Assembly: GCA_022592445.1 (NCBI GenBank)
Contig: JABYQR010000032.1
Coordinates: 124,001 to 188,000 of the forward strand
From: Cytidiella melzeri
Taxonomy: Eukaryota > Basidiomycota > Agaricomycetes > Polyporales > Irpicaceae
Direction: 5' to 3'
DNA: 64,000 nucleotides
Positions 21,066-30,648 of this stretch are shown piece after piece. Both the position numbers and the translations under genes were made by a program. The notes below the pieces were generated by a model. That model saw nothing but the letters and a program-made list of their open reading frames with translations. It ran no database searches and had not been told where the DNA came from. The first letter of the stretch is position 1; each line of letters opens with the position of its first letter.

Positions 21066-22294
21066 TCAAATCAAGTTCATAATAGTTTGATGTACACGCT
21101 CAGCAACACCGTTTTGCTGAGGAGTATCGTGTACAGTAAGACGCAGTATAGTTCCTTGAGTTTTTAAGTAAGTAGTCATAGCTTTACTGGTAAAGACACC
21201 GTCGTTATCGGCTTGAAGTATCTTGACACAAATACCATATTGCGTCAAAAGTTCAGTAGAGAAAATGACCCATTGAGTATAGGCGTCATCCTTAGTAACT
21301 AGTGGTGCAAGTACCAGCCATCTAGTAGCATCGTCGACAATAGTCAACCAGTATATATGTTTACCAGTAATTGACGCTGTGGGTAGAGGCCCAAAGATGT
21401 CGATATGGAAGTGATCTCCGAAAGCTTCAGCTAACAATGAAGAACGAAGTTTTGGGATGGTATTGCGATGGATATTGTTAAGTAAACAGTCCTCGCACGG
21501 AGTTTCAGTATGGTCAGTTATATGATCAGTAGTAATTGACAAAGTTTGAAGTAGTTTCTTGATCATGAAGTAACTGAGATGACCGAGTTTTTCACGTATT
21601 TCAAGTAGAGTAATGCCAGTTCTATGCACGCTTGCTAAAGAAGTCACTCGAGTTGATGATAGCATGTATAAATCGTTTGATTTTCTAACTACAGCCACAC
21701 AAGTCAAGTTTGAGTTGTATATAGTACAAAGATTGTGATAGAAAGTCAAATGATAATCAGAGTCCAGTTTTCCAACGCTGATTAAGGTAAAAGGTAGAGT
21801 TGAGTTGAAGTAGACGTTCTTCAGCAAGAGTTCAGTAAGCTTACCACTTTCCTGTTCCACCTCGAGTACCATGTCACCAGCGAGTTTCAAAACTAGTTGT
21901 TCTGAGTTGGCAACAGTCAGTACGATAGTTGGTACAGAGTGGACATTGAAAAGTAAGTCTTGATACGGCGTACAGTGTATAGTCGCACCAGTATCAAGAA
22001 TGTGTATTGAATTGTCTGTTGACGAAGTCGCATACAGCGGAAGTAGGGTAGAAAAAGTAGTAGTAAGCGAAGTACTTACGTGCATAGTGACGTCGGACTC
22101 AGAGAGAGCCGACACCCACGCGCTCTGGTTGCAACGAGGAGTAGTGGTTGACGGACCAGTGACAGCGGGAGTGGCAACAACAGCGGCGGCAGTGGCAGCT
22201 TTGCCCTTGGCACCAGCAGCGACGGACTTCCGGGTAATACCCTTCCTCTTCATTGCCTCCTTGGACTTCTCTGTCCAGGGCGAAGGGCAAGTAG
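21066..22294 (-). pseudogene. Copia protease and integrase
   Basis: Begins with the end of the gag zinc knuckle (PTCPSPW) after the 1,852-bp insertion, then protease LDTGATIH (near 22000), the pre-integrase histidines and cysteines (LGHLSYFM ... CEDCLL), and integrase HIDIFGPLP, QADNDGVF and PQQNGVAERVHQ, so D, D and E are all present. It stops at NLI near 21066; a second stop follows before the frame resumes at about 21005. Confidence 0.88.
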
Positions 22295-22629
22295 GCGTTG
22301 AGACACTGAGTCACGCTTCAAACTAAGTACAACCTTAAAGACAACACAACCAACCACGAAGTGGCAATAGAAGTGTAAAGGTGTGGAAGCGCGAAAGTGT
22401 TATAGTGTGCGAGGTGGTCTTAGAGTCCCAGTTTTACCTGTGCTGTAAAGAGCGACAAGGTTTGTGATATATGTTTGTGTGAAAGGAGCTAGACGGGCAA
22501 ACTACCACGCGTATCGCGGTTAAAAGGGCAAGTCGGCGCGGTGAAAGCGAAAGAGTTTAGCGCGGTTCAAAGAGAACACGCGGGAGACGTCGCGACTTGT
22601 AGTAAAACGGTGCGCGGAGAGACGCGGAT

Positions 22630-22810
22630 GGTAAACGCAGGCGCAGTATGAATCTCGAACACAAAACGCGGTTGCTGGTGAAGATGAAAGAAGTCGCTGT
22701 AAAATGCGGGCGCAGTGAAAGTGAACGCAGTAAACTCGACGCAGTGAAGGTAAAACGCAGACGCAGTAACACAGTAAAATAACGCAGTTAAGAAGCAAAC
22801 GCAGTATAAC
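22630..22810. repeat. Short CGCAGT-type repeat cluster
   Basis: About ten irregularly spaced copies of CGCAGT/CGCAGTRAA within 180 bp in the LTR-like insertion. The related copy at 42120-42300 has the same motif on the opposite strand, partly decayed to TGCAGT/CACTGCA forms. Confidence 0.6.
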
Positions 22811-22886
22811 AAAGCCGAAAGGAACCGTAAGAGAAAGACAAGCTAATGGAGCGCGAGTCGCAGCGTAAGGCTATGTGAGACCGCAG

Positions 22887-23414
22887 TCAATTTGACTCGA
22901 CAGACTGCGCGCGGGGGCGGTAGTGTAGAACAACACTTCCCAAGCGGCGATGCGTATTGCAAGCGAATGCGTGGCTAACGACGACGTTGGTAGAGCTGGT
23001 AAGATTGAACTGCACTAGTTCGCACTCGTGGTTCTTGCCTTCAAAGTCTGGTGACAGCCAACAATCTGGGTGCGGCGCGCGCGGGCGATCACAGTCGAGC
23101 GGGACGAAAGGTCCTGAACGTAGGGGAATTGGGTGGTCGCTCTGAGTGTCGCAATAGGAGCAGTCATCAAGCAAGTCCGCGACGGAGGCGACGGACGACG
23201 CTGGCGAGGGTGATTTAGGAGTAGATCTCTCAGGGGAGACCGTAGGCGCTGCTGAGGGTTCTGGCAGCGGCGTGGGCGCGGGGATGATGGGGTAACGGCG
23301 TAGAACCTTGCGCGGGCGCAGGCGGTAAGGGCAGCGACCGTCTGGTAAGTGGGGAACGGTGGGACAGTAACGGCAAACACGAGGCGGGTTGTTGTTGGTA
23401 GGCGCAGCGGACAT
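22887..23414 (-). CDS. ORF inside the LTR-like insertion
   Basis: 175 codons starting MSAAPTNNNPPRVCRYCPTV, then PDGRCPYRLRPRKVLRRYP, a Pro/Ser-rich middle, and CSYCDTQSDHPIPLRSGPF near the centre. CRYC-x10-C and CSYC spacing hint at metal binding, but I recognise no family. It starts about 160 bp downstream of a TATATAAA box on the same strand, so it could be expressed. It could also be chance in a G/C-rich LTR. Confidence 0.4.
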   Translation of the reverse strand: MSAAPTNNNPPRVCRYCPTVPHLPDGRCPYRLRPRKVLRRYPIIPAPTPLPEPSAAPTVSPERSTPKSPSPASSVASVADLLDDCSYCDTQSDHPIPLRSGPFVPLDCDRPRAPHPDCWLSPDFEGKNHECELVQFNLTSSTNVVVSHAFACNTHRRLGSVVLHYRPRAQSVESN

Positions 23415-24150
23415 AAACGTGGAAGAAGTCGCAGTGAGGCAACACAGAAGAAGCTACAGCTATTGGTGCGAAGAGACTCCCTCGACGCGAGCGCAAAGCG
23501 TAAAGTGAACTCTGAGAACTGGGGTGGGGATTGATTGATTTTCTACGCAGTACAGGCAACACCTTTTTATATACCCTAAGGACCCTCTCCTAAACCTTTC
23601 CTTCTATGTCCTAAACCCAAACGCGAGAGCGAGGAAACATGGTGGCAGAATACTTCCGTCTGCGGAGGCAAAATGTCCAGCGAGTTGACGCCCGGCAGGA
23701 CACAGTGTCGGTCGACGCGGAGTAGCGGCGCGCGCCCTTGCGCTGAAGAGGTGCCAACCGTTGCGAGCAGGTGATGAGGCGCCGTCCAGGAGTTGCACAG
23801 CGTGGCGTGATAGGAGTCTTCCTGAAATGGGGTTCGCGAGTCAAGTTTCTTCTACCGCTGGTCCGACCCGCGTCTGAAACACTTGGTAGCTGGCCGGCCC
23901 ATGCTCCGATGCAAAAGGGGTGTGTCTGTGAGTCAGAGTTCGGTGCGATTCCTCGGCCTTGGATGTTTCCGGCGCGTTGCTGCTCCTTGTCAAGTCCTCG
24001 GATCCTCGGCGAACTCCCCGTGACCTCGGTGAACTCCTCGTGCCCGTGACGCTGGGAAAGTGGAGGGACTTGCCACTCAGGATGACGCGGGCCGCGCAAA
24101 TGGCGGGCTGCTGCCGGGTCTCCGCGCCTAGCCAATTTCCGGGCGTATCA

Positions 24151-25501
24151 GCGTCGTGTGGCCTGTCTTGTTACAGTTGTAACACTTCATCTTCAAAGTG
24201 TCACAAACAGACTTCTCCTTAGAGTAAGGAGCAGCAGCCGCACGAGCGGAGGAAGTGGCTTTTGCCGGACGTTCGACACGTGTGTCAACTGCTGGCGACA
24301 CGGTGGAAGAACCACCAGCGGGCCTATCGCGAGGGACAAGAGTTGACAAACCTTTAGACCGAGAGCGGTCAAGTGGGTGAGCGAGTTGCCAGCTATGGAA
24401 GTTGCAGCGAAGCTCGACACTCAGTGAGATGGGGTTGTAATCGTATTTCTTGCCAACAGGAGTACGAGAACGCACACCAGCCTCGTAGCTAGCGCAAGTA
24501 TGCGCATAGGCGGGGGGAATGATACCAACAAGGGCGGAGTAGAAAATGTGCTGAGGGAATTCAATCCCCTTGAAGAGAATCTTTGAGTACAAGTTGTGCG
24601 CGTCGTCGAGCAGTTTGTCCATTTCGTGGACACGACGGCAGAGGGAGAGAAGTTGGAAGATTTTGTTTGCGTCCAACATAGTAGAAGTTGGCTCGAAACG
24701 TTCGGAGAGTTTCTCCATCAGTCTGTGAGGTGCGGTCTTGTTGAGATAGTTTGCCATCACAGAGTCTGCAATGTGTCCAGCCAGGACATTGAAGACGGCC
24801 CGTTGGACCTCTTGAGGAATGGTAAGACCACCCCTGTAGCTGTAGAAGTCGACGATAGTCGACATCGCAGTATCAACGCGGAACTTCCACATCGGCCAGG
24901 TATCAGGACCCGTAAGTTTGCCAACGTCTGCGAAGGCTTTGTGAACGTTGCTAAGCAACATAGTATACTACACGTTGTGTTTTGGAGGCATGGAAAGGAG
25001 GGACAACACCGCTCGCGCGGAGTCAGTAGGACCAGATGGCGAGGGTGACGGTGCGCGATAGACTCTGGGCAGTTTGCACCGTCGCCTTTCGTGCACCTTG
25101 TCGTCGTCCATAGCATCGTCGCTATTGTCTGACAATGGCTTAGTAGGGTGACAGCGAGCAAAGTTGTCGCGGAGCGTGTCGAATGGAGTACGTCGACAAT
25201 CTGAGGGGGGTGCTGAGACTCGACGTGATGCTGTGATGCGGGCAGTAGGTTGGTCGACGACAGCTGAGGTAGTAGGGACGTTGGGGGAGTGGTCAGAAGG
25301 TGCAGGACCTGGGGTACCAGCGCGAGAAGCGGAAGACATTGTAGGTTGTTGAGGAGGAGGAGGAGTTGGAGTAGGAGTGAAGACAGGGGTATGTCTCCTG
25401 CGGGTGGTACGAGGGATGGTACCTTGAAGAAAGTTGGTTTGTTTTTGTTCACGCGTAGAACAACGAGGTTGAGACTGATCAGCGGGATCAGAGCTCATCA
25501 A
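24151..25501 (-). pseudogene. Copia gag
   Basis: A Pro/Thr-rich N-terminal part (from 25501) ends in a TAG near 24968 and continues in the same frame as MLLSNVHKAFADVGKLTG. It then shows WPMWKFRVDTAMST, FNVLAGHIADSVMANY and SERFEPTS typical of copia gag, and the first half of a zinc knuckle (CYNCNKTGH), cut by the insertion at 24150. The TAG may be a mutation or a readthrough site. Confidence 0.85.
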
Positions 25502-25554
25502 CTGGTGGATAGTGAGTGCAGAGAGTAGTATGAGTGAGGTAAAGAGCTTATCCG

Positions 25555-25566
25555 GGGCTCATAACC
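25555..25566 (-). promoter_or_regulatory. Copia primer-binding site (initiator tRNA-Met, internal)
   Basis: Minus strand GGTTATGAGCCC directly after the 5' LTR. Its complement GGGCTCATAACC is the anticodon loop of eukaryotic initiator tRNA-Met, containing CAT. Drosophila copia uses such a half-tRNA primer. Confidence 0.85.
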
Positions 25567-25736
25567 TGTTAGAAGGCTATGAAAGTAGTGGAGAGCATTG
25601 AGAGAGCAAGACTGAGAGAGATCACACAGTGGGAGTTGGGGATCAAAAGTGCGTATCGTTGCATTGATCAGAGTAAGTCTTATATACGGTAACTACGGCG
25701 CTCGTACGTTAAGCGTCTAATTAATATAGTCGAACA
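25567..25736 (-). repeat. Copia 5' LTR
   Basis: 170 bp, TG...CA, with TATATAC near 25680. Followed by the target duplication AATCA. Confidence 0.93.
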
Positions 25737-26335
25737 AATCATACTACAAAGGAGTCATGAGACAGGAGACAAAAGAATGTCCAATAGGGGTGAAGTCCAT
25801 GAGTAGCGCCGCAAAAGTCCATTACAGGCTCCTACCCAGCCGCCCTATCGAGCTTGGTAGGACTTGTCTTGCAGAAGGTGACAAGATATTCTGACCATAC
25901 ATGTGACATATACCAAATATAGAGATAACTGATTATTAATGTCATTATCAACTGATGTAATTACCTAATTCTATTACCATAAATAGGAGTGCAATCAAAA
26001 TTTTCAACCTTATTCCTACCAAGCTCTCTAGGTCGGCTGGCACCAGACTCCTACCCAGTTGCCGTCGGTCGGGAGAGCAGAGATATGCTGGGTCTCAAGA
26101 AGTATTTGGTTGTGTTGTGTATCTTACTGTATTTAGAAATTGATCAAATTAACATGTGCTTATTCTCCCAACCTTAAATCTGCTTCCCTCCCTCCGGCAA
26201 CTGGCTTCTAACAAGTGTAAACAAAATTTGCCGCCCTCCTCAGAACAGCGGACTTGTAAGTAAACTTGTAGCGCTCAGAAAAATAATAGTGCGCAGAATA
26301 TTCAAAAACCACCGGTGACACAGCCAAGTTTCTGA
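25737..26335. other. A/T-rich spacer
   Basis: No coding frame with support. The phrase GGCTCCTACCCAG occurs near 25831 and ACTCCTACCCAG near 26048; nothing else seen. Confidence 0.3.
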
Positions 26336-28117
26336 TTGAATTCTCTTTCAACTCGGTCCGACTCGACCCCCAAATCTGCACCTCCCAACATACCAGACAT
26401 TGAAACAATCCGTGCCGCATGCCAGAGAGTGTTTGGACTACAAGTGTGCAGGTCACAGTGCCTGTTTACTCAGGCATTGCTCGGAGAGAAAGACGTGCTG
26501 TTCAAGATTGGTACAGGCAGAGGCAAGACAATGGCATTCTGGCTCCCTCTGTTACTTCAGCCGTGCAGTTTTCAAATTATCATCACTGCTTTGACTGTGC
26601 TAGGTGAGCAGAATGTAGCTCAGCTTGAGAAGGCAGGGAATCAAGTGATTGCAATCAGCGCTAAGACTGCTACCACCACAAATTTTCAGGTGAGCACACT
26701 GTGGTTCTCAAGTAATCTGTGGTAGCCAATTGATTTCACTAGGCTATCCAGGATGGTATTTACCGGGTAGTCATTGTCAGTCCTGAACAACTGATGAAGC
26801 CCGATGGCGGATTTGAGAAACTGTTCAGGAGGCCGGAATCTATTGCACGTGCCATCAGCATTGTCTTCGATGAAGCACATTGTATCAGCACATGGGGCTC
26901 ATTTCGGCCGGAGTACAAGTCTCTCGAGCAGCTCCGACATGTAGCCCTGAAAGATAAGCCAATTGCTGCCACATCTGCCACTCTGCCACACGCTGTCAAG
27001 CTTGATATTGTAACAGTTAAGGTTACACTCACCAGATAAGTGTTTAACTTGAGGGGGAGATAGAGATATAGAGAGTAGAGTGTTGGTCAGAGTGAGTACT
27101 GGGAAGTACGAAGTAGTCCTTGATCAACAGAGTGGATAAGACTGAGGGGATATGCCCTCAGGAGTGCCTCTATATATACATGAAGGGGAGGACCCCAGGT
27201 ACTACCCTAAGACCCCTAATACCTACATGAGTAAGCAAAGTAATCTACCTTACTAAGCATGCCCTATGCCCTAGTGGTGCCACTTCAATAATCAACCAAT
27301 AGCAAATGTCCCCATGACCTGACCCCATGACCCAATCCCAAGGCTAGACTTGTTCTAGCTTGTTCTCAGACAAGGCTAGACTTTTCCAGAAGGTTCTAAG
27401 AACTATGACATTGTCTAATGGAATGTTCTATACTATGACATCATAGTTCCAGCATGTTCCACAAGGTTCCAGAGAGTTCTATCATGTGATACACAGATAA
27501 GGAAAGGAGCACATCAGCGCATCAGAGACAGGAGGCGCATCAGCACATCAATTGATAAGCGCTGGAATAAGCGCCTGATAAGCGCCAGATAAGTGCCCAA
27601 ATAGACGCCAGATAAGTGCTGGATAAGCACTTAAATATTCCCCACAATACCGTTGCCTGGTAAGGCAAGTCTTGTAGAAACATTGAAAATCTGTGACAGA
27701 TATCACAAGAACGCTGCACCTCCGATCCAATAAACTTGTCCACATTTCTCGGCCTGTAGACCGCCCCAATCTCCATCTGACAGTGCAAAAAATCCAATAC
27801 CCGCTTGATAGCTATCTTGACCTCGCCTTTGTCTTACCTATGGAGCCTGACAGTCCTTGAAGCAGGTAATTTTCTAGAATCAGCAGTGAACACTGCACAA
27901 GATTAATCACAAGATAGATAAAGCCCCTTGCTACCATTGGTGACTACCTTCATGAATGTATGGCCCCTTTTCCCGCAACTGAACTTGTCAAGTGTAGTAC
28001 AATTGTCGTGGATGGCCCGACTAGCCCTTATTTTTCGCAATTTACCTCTTGTTTTTATCTGTAAAACTCCGGGCTACAACCCAGTTGCAATCCTCTTTGC
28101 ACAAACCCCCTGCACAT
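26336..28117 (+). pseudogene. RecQ-like DNA helicase, N-terminal half, split by a solo LTR
   Basis: Motifs of a superfamily 2 helicase: motif I GTGRGKTMAFWLP (near 26510), ALTVLGEQNV (Ia), an intron near 26690-26745, VIVSPEQLMKP, motif II with FDEAHCISTWG (near 26868) and SATLP (motif III, near 26975). The frame is cut at KLDI by an LTR (27009-27698, duplication GATAT) and resumes as TRTLHLRSNKLVHISRPVDR. It stops after LPMEPDSP near 27855. The C-terminal helicase domain is missing. Further on, 27880-28020 gives a decayed KPLATIGDY-type segment, which I cannot place. It resembles a RecQ-like family I recall as expanded in Agaricomycetes. The frame starts with TTG, so the true start is unknown. 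Confidence 0.8.
27009..27698 (-). mobile_element. Solo LTR, Gypsy B family
   Basis: 690 bp, TGTAACAG ... CTGTGACA, flanked by GATAT on both sides (27004-27008 and 27699-27703). Same family as 48706-50015, and carries the same TATATATA and TGGATAAGACT block. Sits inside the helicase codons. Confidence 0.92.
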
Positions 28118-28832
28118 TGTCGTGGAGCGACTGCTGTGATACTGATAACCCTAAACAAGGGTGGAGAAGAGGAGGAGTGGAAGTGGAAGTGGATCTCCAA
28201 CGACGACAACAAGGTCAAAGTCGATGATAAGCAGGCAAGCAGGCTCAGAGGCCAGATACTGGCAGTGCAAATGACGAAGAGGTCAAGATGCAGAACCAGG
28301 GAGGGTAAGGGGTACCATATATACTGTGTCTGGGTGGTCTGTGCACCAGTTCCCACACTAGGGACTGGAGTAACTGTGGGGCTGGAGTAACAATAGAACA
28401 ATAAGGGACCAGGGTAACTGTCAAGGACCTGAGTAACTGTCAAGGACCAGGGTACATAGAACAATAGGACTAGAACAATAGACAATAGAACAATAGAATC
28501 AGGAACAATAGAACAATAGGAACTGGGGGAATCCCTAACAATAGACAAAAGACAATAGACAGAAGACAATAGGACAATAAGAACTGGGGGAATCCCTATC
28601 AATGGAAGTTGAACAATAGAACAATAGCCTAGGTTGATCTGGAACTGCTCCAGATTGAGTCTAGGGTTTGGGTCTGGACTATTGATCAATAAGGCAGGAT
28701 GTCACGTGACCCGGGTTAGGGTTAGGTCCGGTAACGCTCCTAGCCGGAAAATAAGCGCTCTAGGTAGGCGCCTAAGGCTGTAAACTTGTGACATTGTTGG
28801 AAAATCCGGTCTCTGTTGGACTATCCATGTCA
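28118..28832 (-). mobile_element. Solo LTR, Gypsy A family
   Basis: 715 bp, TGTCGTGGAG ... CCATGTCA, flanked by CACAT on both sides (28113-28117 and 28833-28837). Clearly related to the LTRs at 11365 and 18434 but diverged; it keeps AGGTCAAGAT, the TATATATA box and TTAGGGTTAGG. Confidence 0.93.
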
Positions 28833-28996
28833 CACATCTATTAAGCGCCTGTATCACGTGGCTTAGATGCTCCACACGATCATGTTACTTGCTACTACGT
28901 CACACTGGCATGTGACTCAGCTTAAGTAAGACCACATGGCTACAAACACATGGCTCAGCCCATAGCTAGGGTTTGATGTCATAGATACCATTCACA

Positions 28997-29371
28997 TGGA
29001 CTCCTTTTGTTCTTTCCCTATTGTTCTCTTTATGGAAGAATGTTCTCACAGGTGTGGGAATGGAATACAATAGTTGGTCTCCTTTTAGATAGATTCTCTC
29101 ACGAGTAGAGTTCTTGGCAAGGGTTAGACAATAGCTATTGTTCTCCTTTAGGTAGTTCTTTTGTTCTTCGTTCACACGGCTTCTTGCAAAGCCTGCCCTC
29201 AACATGGTCTGTGCACAGGTCCCTGAAGTCTATATAAGATGCTGCATGTACGCTCCTAGCCCCTCATCTCGACCTCTTGGTCTTTACTGGGCTAGGTAAG
29301 CAACCCCCTCTTGTACTGCATAGCTGGTAGTGACAATACTAACTTGGTCTTTACTGGGCTAGATACCTGCA
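28997..29371 (+). repeat. LTR-like repeat C, copy 1
   Basis: About 375 bp beginning TGGACTCC and ending CCTGCA, closely similar to 37128-37500. Contains a TATATAA box (near 29230) and two copies of TTGGTCTTTACTGGGCTAG. No target duplication seen, so ends are approximate. The open frame on the minus strand occurs in both copies and is probably chance. Confidence 0.6.
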
Positions 29372-29372
29372 T

Positions 29373-29568
29373 GATTGTGTGCTCTAGTGAAGACAAACTA
29401 TCAACTTACTATACACTAGTCATCGAAGAAGCTATTCCCAACACAATTACTTGTACAGGCTGCTGACAGCACCAAGTTTACTCACAAACCTGGCTCAAAA
29501 AGTAATATTTCATTCAATCTTCAGGAATTGTACTTGCCGCTTGCCGGCCTTGCTAACGCTAGTAACAG
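29373..29568 (+). pseudogene. Decayed coding fragment, copy 1
   Basis: Similar to 33866-34058. Both translate in the same frame to VCSS-x-D, then YY-x-L-x-IEEAIPN-x-ITC-x-GC. This copy has a stop just after GC. The parent gene is unknown. Confidence 0.5.
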
Positions 29569-30276
29569 GTTAGGGGGTTTAATTTACCCTGGTTATATTT
29601 GCTTTTGGAGTGCCAGGCACAGGGCTACTGACTTGCAACTGGTCTGACAAAAAAGAATTCATTGTCTGAGACATTTCCCTTTCCATTTCTGCACCTTTCC
29701 ACTTGCTCTTCATTCCTAGTAAACCTAGTTAGATTTCTGTTTGTGACAGCCCTTAGACCTGTTGCAATTCCAGGAAATTGCACACAGGGTTGCTGCCAGT
29801 GCCTGCAGAAGGGCCATTAGTCTTGACCATAGCAACAGAGATGATTTTACAAGGATGGAGAGTAAACAACTGAGAAGAAGGAGGAGGGAAGTTGCGAGAT
29901 CCACAATTACACCGCCTTTTACTTTGGGTCCTCTCACTTAGTAAGCAGAAGTTTGGCTAGGGTGTTTGCCGGCTCACTCTCTAAGCATACAGCACTGTGA
30001 CTGACCACTGCCACCGGTATGTACTGTATGTAGGTAATATACCTGCAAATAGTTATGCAGGTTAACCTACAAGTAAATGTAGCACCTGTGCTGGACCCTT
30101 AAATTGGTCTATGCCCATGGTGTGTCTGGCAGGCTCTTTCTCAGTGCTCAAGCACTCAGGGTCTTCAGCTATCCTTCACAAAATTGAAGCCTTATACAGT
30201 TCAGATGTCAAGATGCATACATGAATATAACAATGCAGTGGTGATCTAAACAAGAAAGCATGAAATCTGCCAACAA
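29569..30276. other. Spacer without a recognised gene
   Basis: No coding frame I can support on either strand; several short frames lack codon bias. Probably old transposon-derived sequence. Confidence 0.3.
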
Positions 30277-30648
30277 TCAATCCCTACGAGCAGCATCATC
30301 CAAAGCCTTGAGATGGATCTTAGTGTGAGCAGCTGTGAATCTTTCTTTTGCTTTGTCTGTCATAATGAGGTAATTTTTCCACTCTGAATATGCCGTAATT
30401 TGCTCTGCTTCTGTCTTAGAGTATTGATATCTACGATATGCCTCATCTACCTTTGAAGCATAGTATAGGTGGTCTTGGCTAAGTGTCTTAAGCTCTGCCA
30501 AGACCCTAGAATGATCATCTGCTGCAGAGTGTAAGCTTCTTGCCAGGTTAGCAAAAGAAATTGGCAGGCAGGGTCCACATCTGTTGCATGGGGTAGCAGC
30601 CGCAGTTGATGTATGAAATGTGCCAGTGAACAGTGGCAAGGAGAACAA
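30277..30648 (-). CDS. Hypothetical short ORF
   Basis: 123 codons with a plausible protein composition: after a poor N-terminus, ISFANLARSLHSAADDHSRV and a helical stretch with KVDEAYRRYQYSKTEAEQI to the end ALDDAARRD. May be the last exon of a longer or dead gene. No family recognised. Confidence 0.3.
   Translation of the reverse strand: MFSLPLFTGTFHTSTAAATPCNRCGPCLPISFANLARSLHSAADDHSRVLAELKTLSQDHLYYASKVDEAYRRYQYSKTEAEQITAYSEWKNYLIMTDKAKERFTAAHTKIHLKALDDAARRD

Larger units (their letters stand above)
22299..24150 (-). mobile_element. 1,852-bp LTR-like insertion with an internal ORF
   Basis: Interrupts the copia gag zinc knuckle between CYNCNKTGHTT and PTCPSPW. Ends are TGAGACACTG ... GGCGTATCA on the plus strand (TG...CA) and it is flanked by GCGT on both sides (22295-22298 and 24151-24154); removing one copy restores the knuckle frame. 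On the minus strand a TATATAAA box lies near 23575, followed by a 175-codon ORF. It could be a very long solo LTR or a non-autonomous element; no polymerase is encoded. A truncated relative is at 42010-42626. Confidence 0.7.
10928..25736 (-). mobile_element. Copia-type LTR retrotransposon, nested with two insertions
   Basis: Bounded by two 170-bp LTRs (TGTTAGAAGG ... GTCGAACA) and a 5-bp target duplication AATCA (10923-10927 and 25737-25741). Removing the Gypsy insertion (11365-19169) and the 1,852-bp insertion (22299-24150) with their duplications leaves about 5.1 kb, normal for Ty1/copia. The gene order on the minus strand is gag, protease, integrase, reverse transcriptase, RNase H, as expected. 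The LTRs differ at a few positions (for example CGTATTG against CGTATCG), so it is older than the Gypsy element in it. Stops and a lost RT active-site residue show it is inactive. Confidence 0.93.

Noticed and set aside
22520..22812. Three overlapping Arg/Leu/Phe-rich frames on the minus strand
   Set aside because: Produced by the CGCAGT repeat cluster in several frames; no single frame is favoured.
25555..25566. Piece of a tRNA gene
   Set aside because: Only the anticodon-loop complement is present and it abuts an LTR; no cloverleaf follows. It is a primer-binding site.
10928..25736. Biosynthetic or defence gene cluster in the large gap
   Set aside because: Every long frame is explained by retrotransposon gag, pol or LTR sequence, apart from the small ORFs described.
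28966..29205. 79-codon minus-strand ORF, also present at 37020-37337
   Set aside because: Occurs in both copies of the LTR-like repeat C in the strand opposite its TATA box and has no motif; judged chance.
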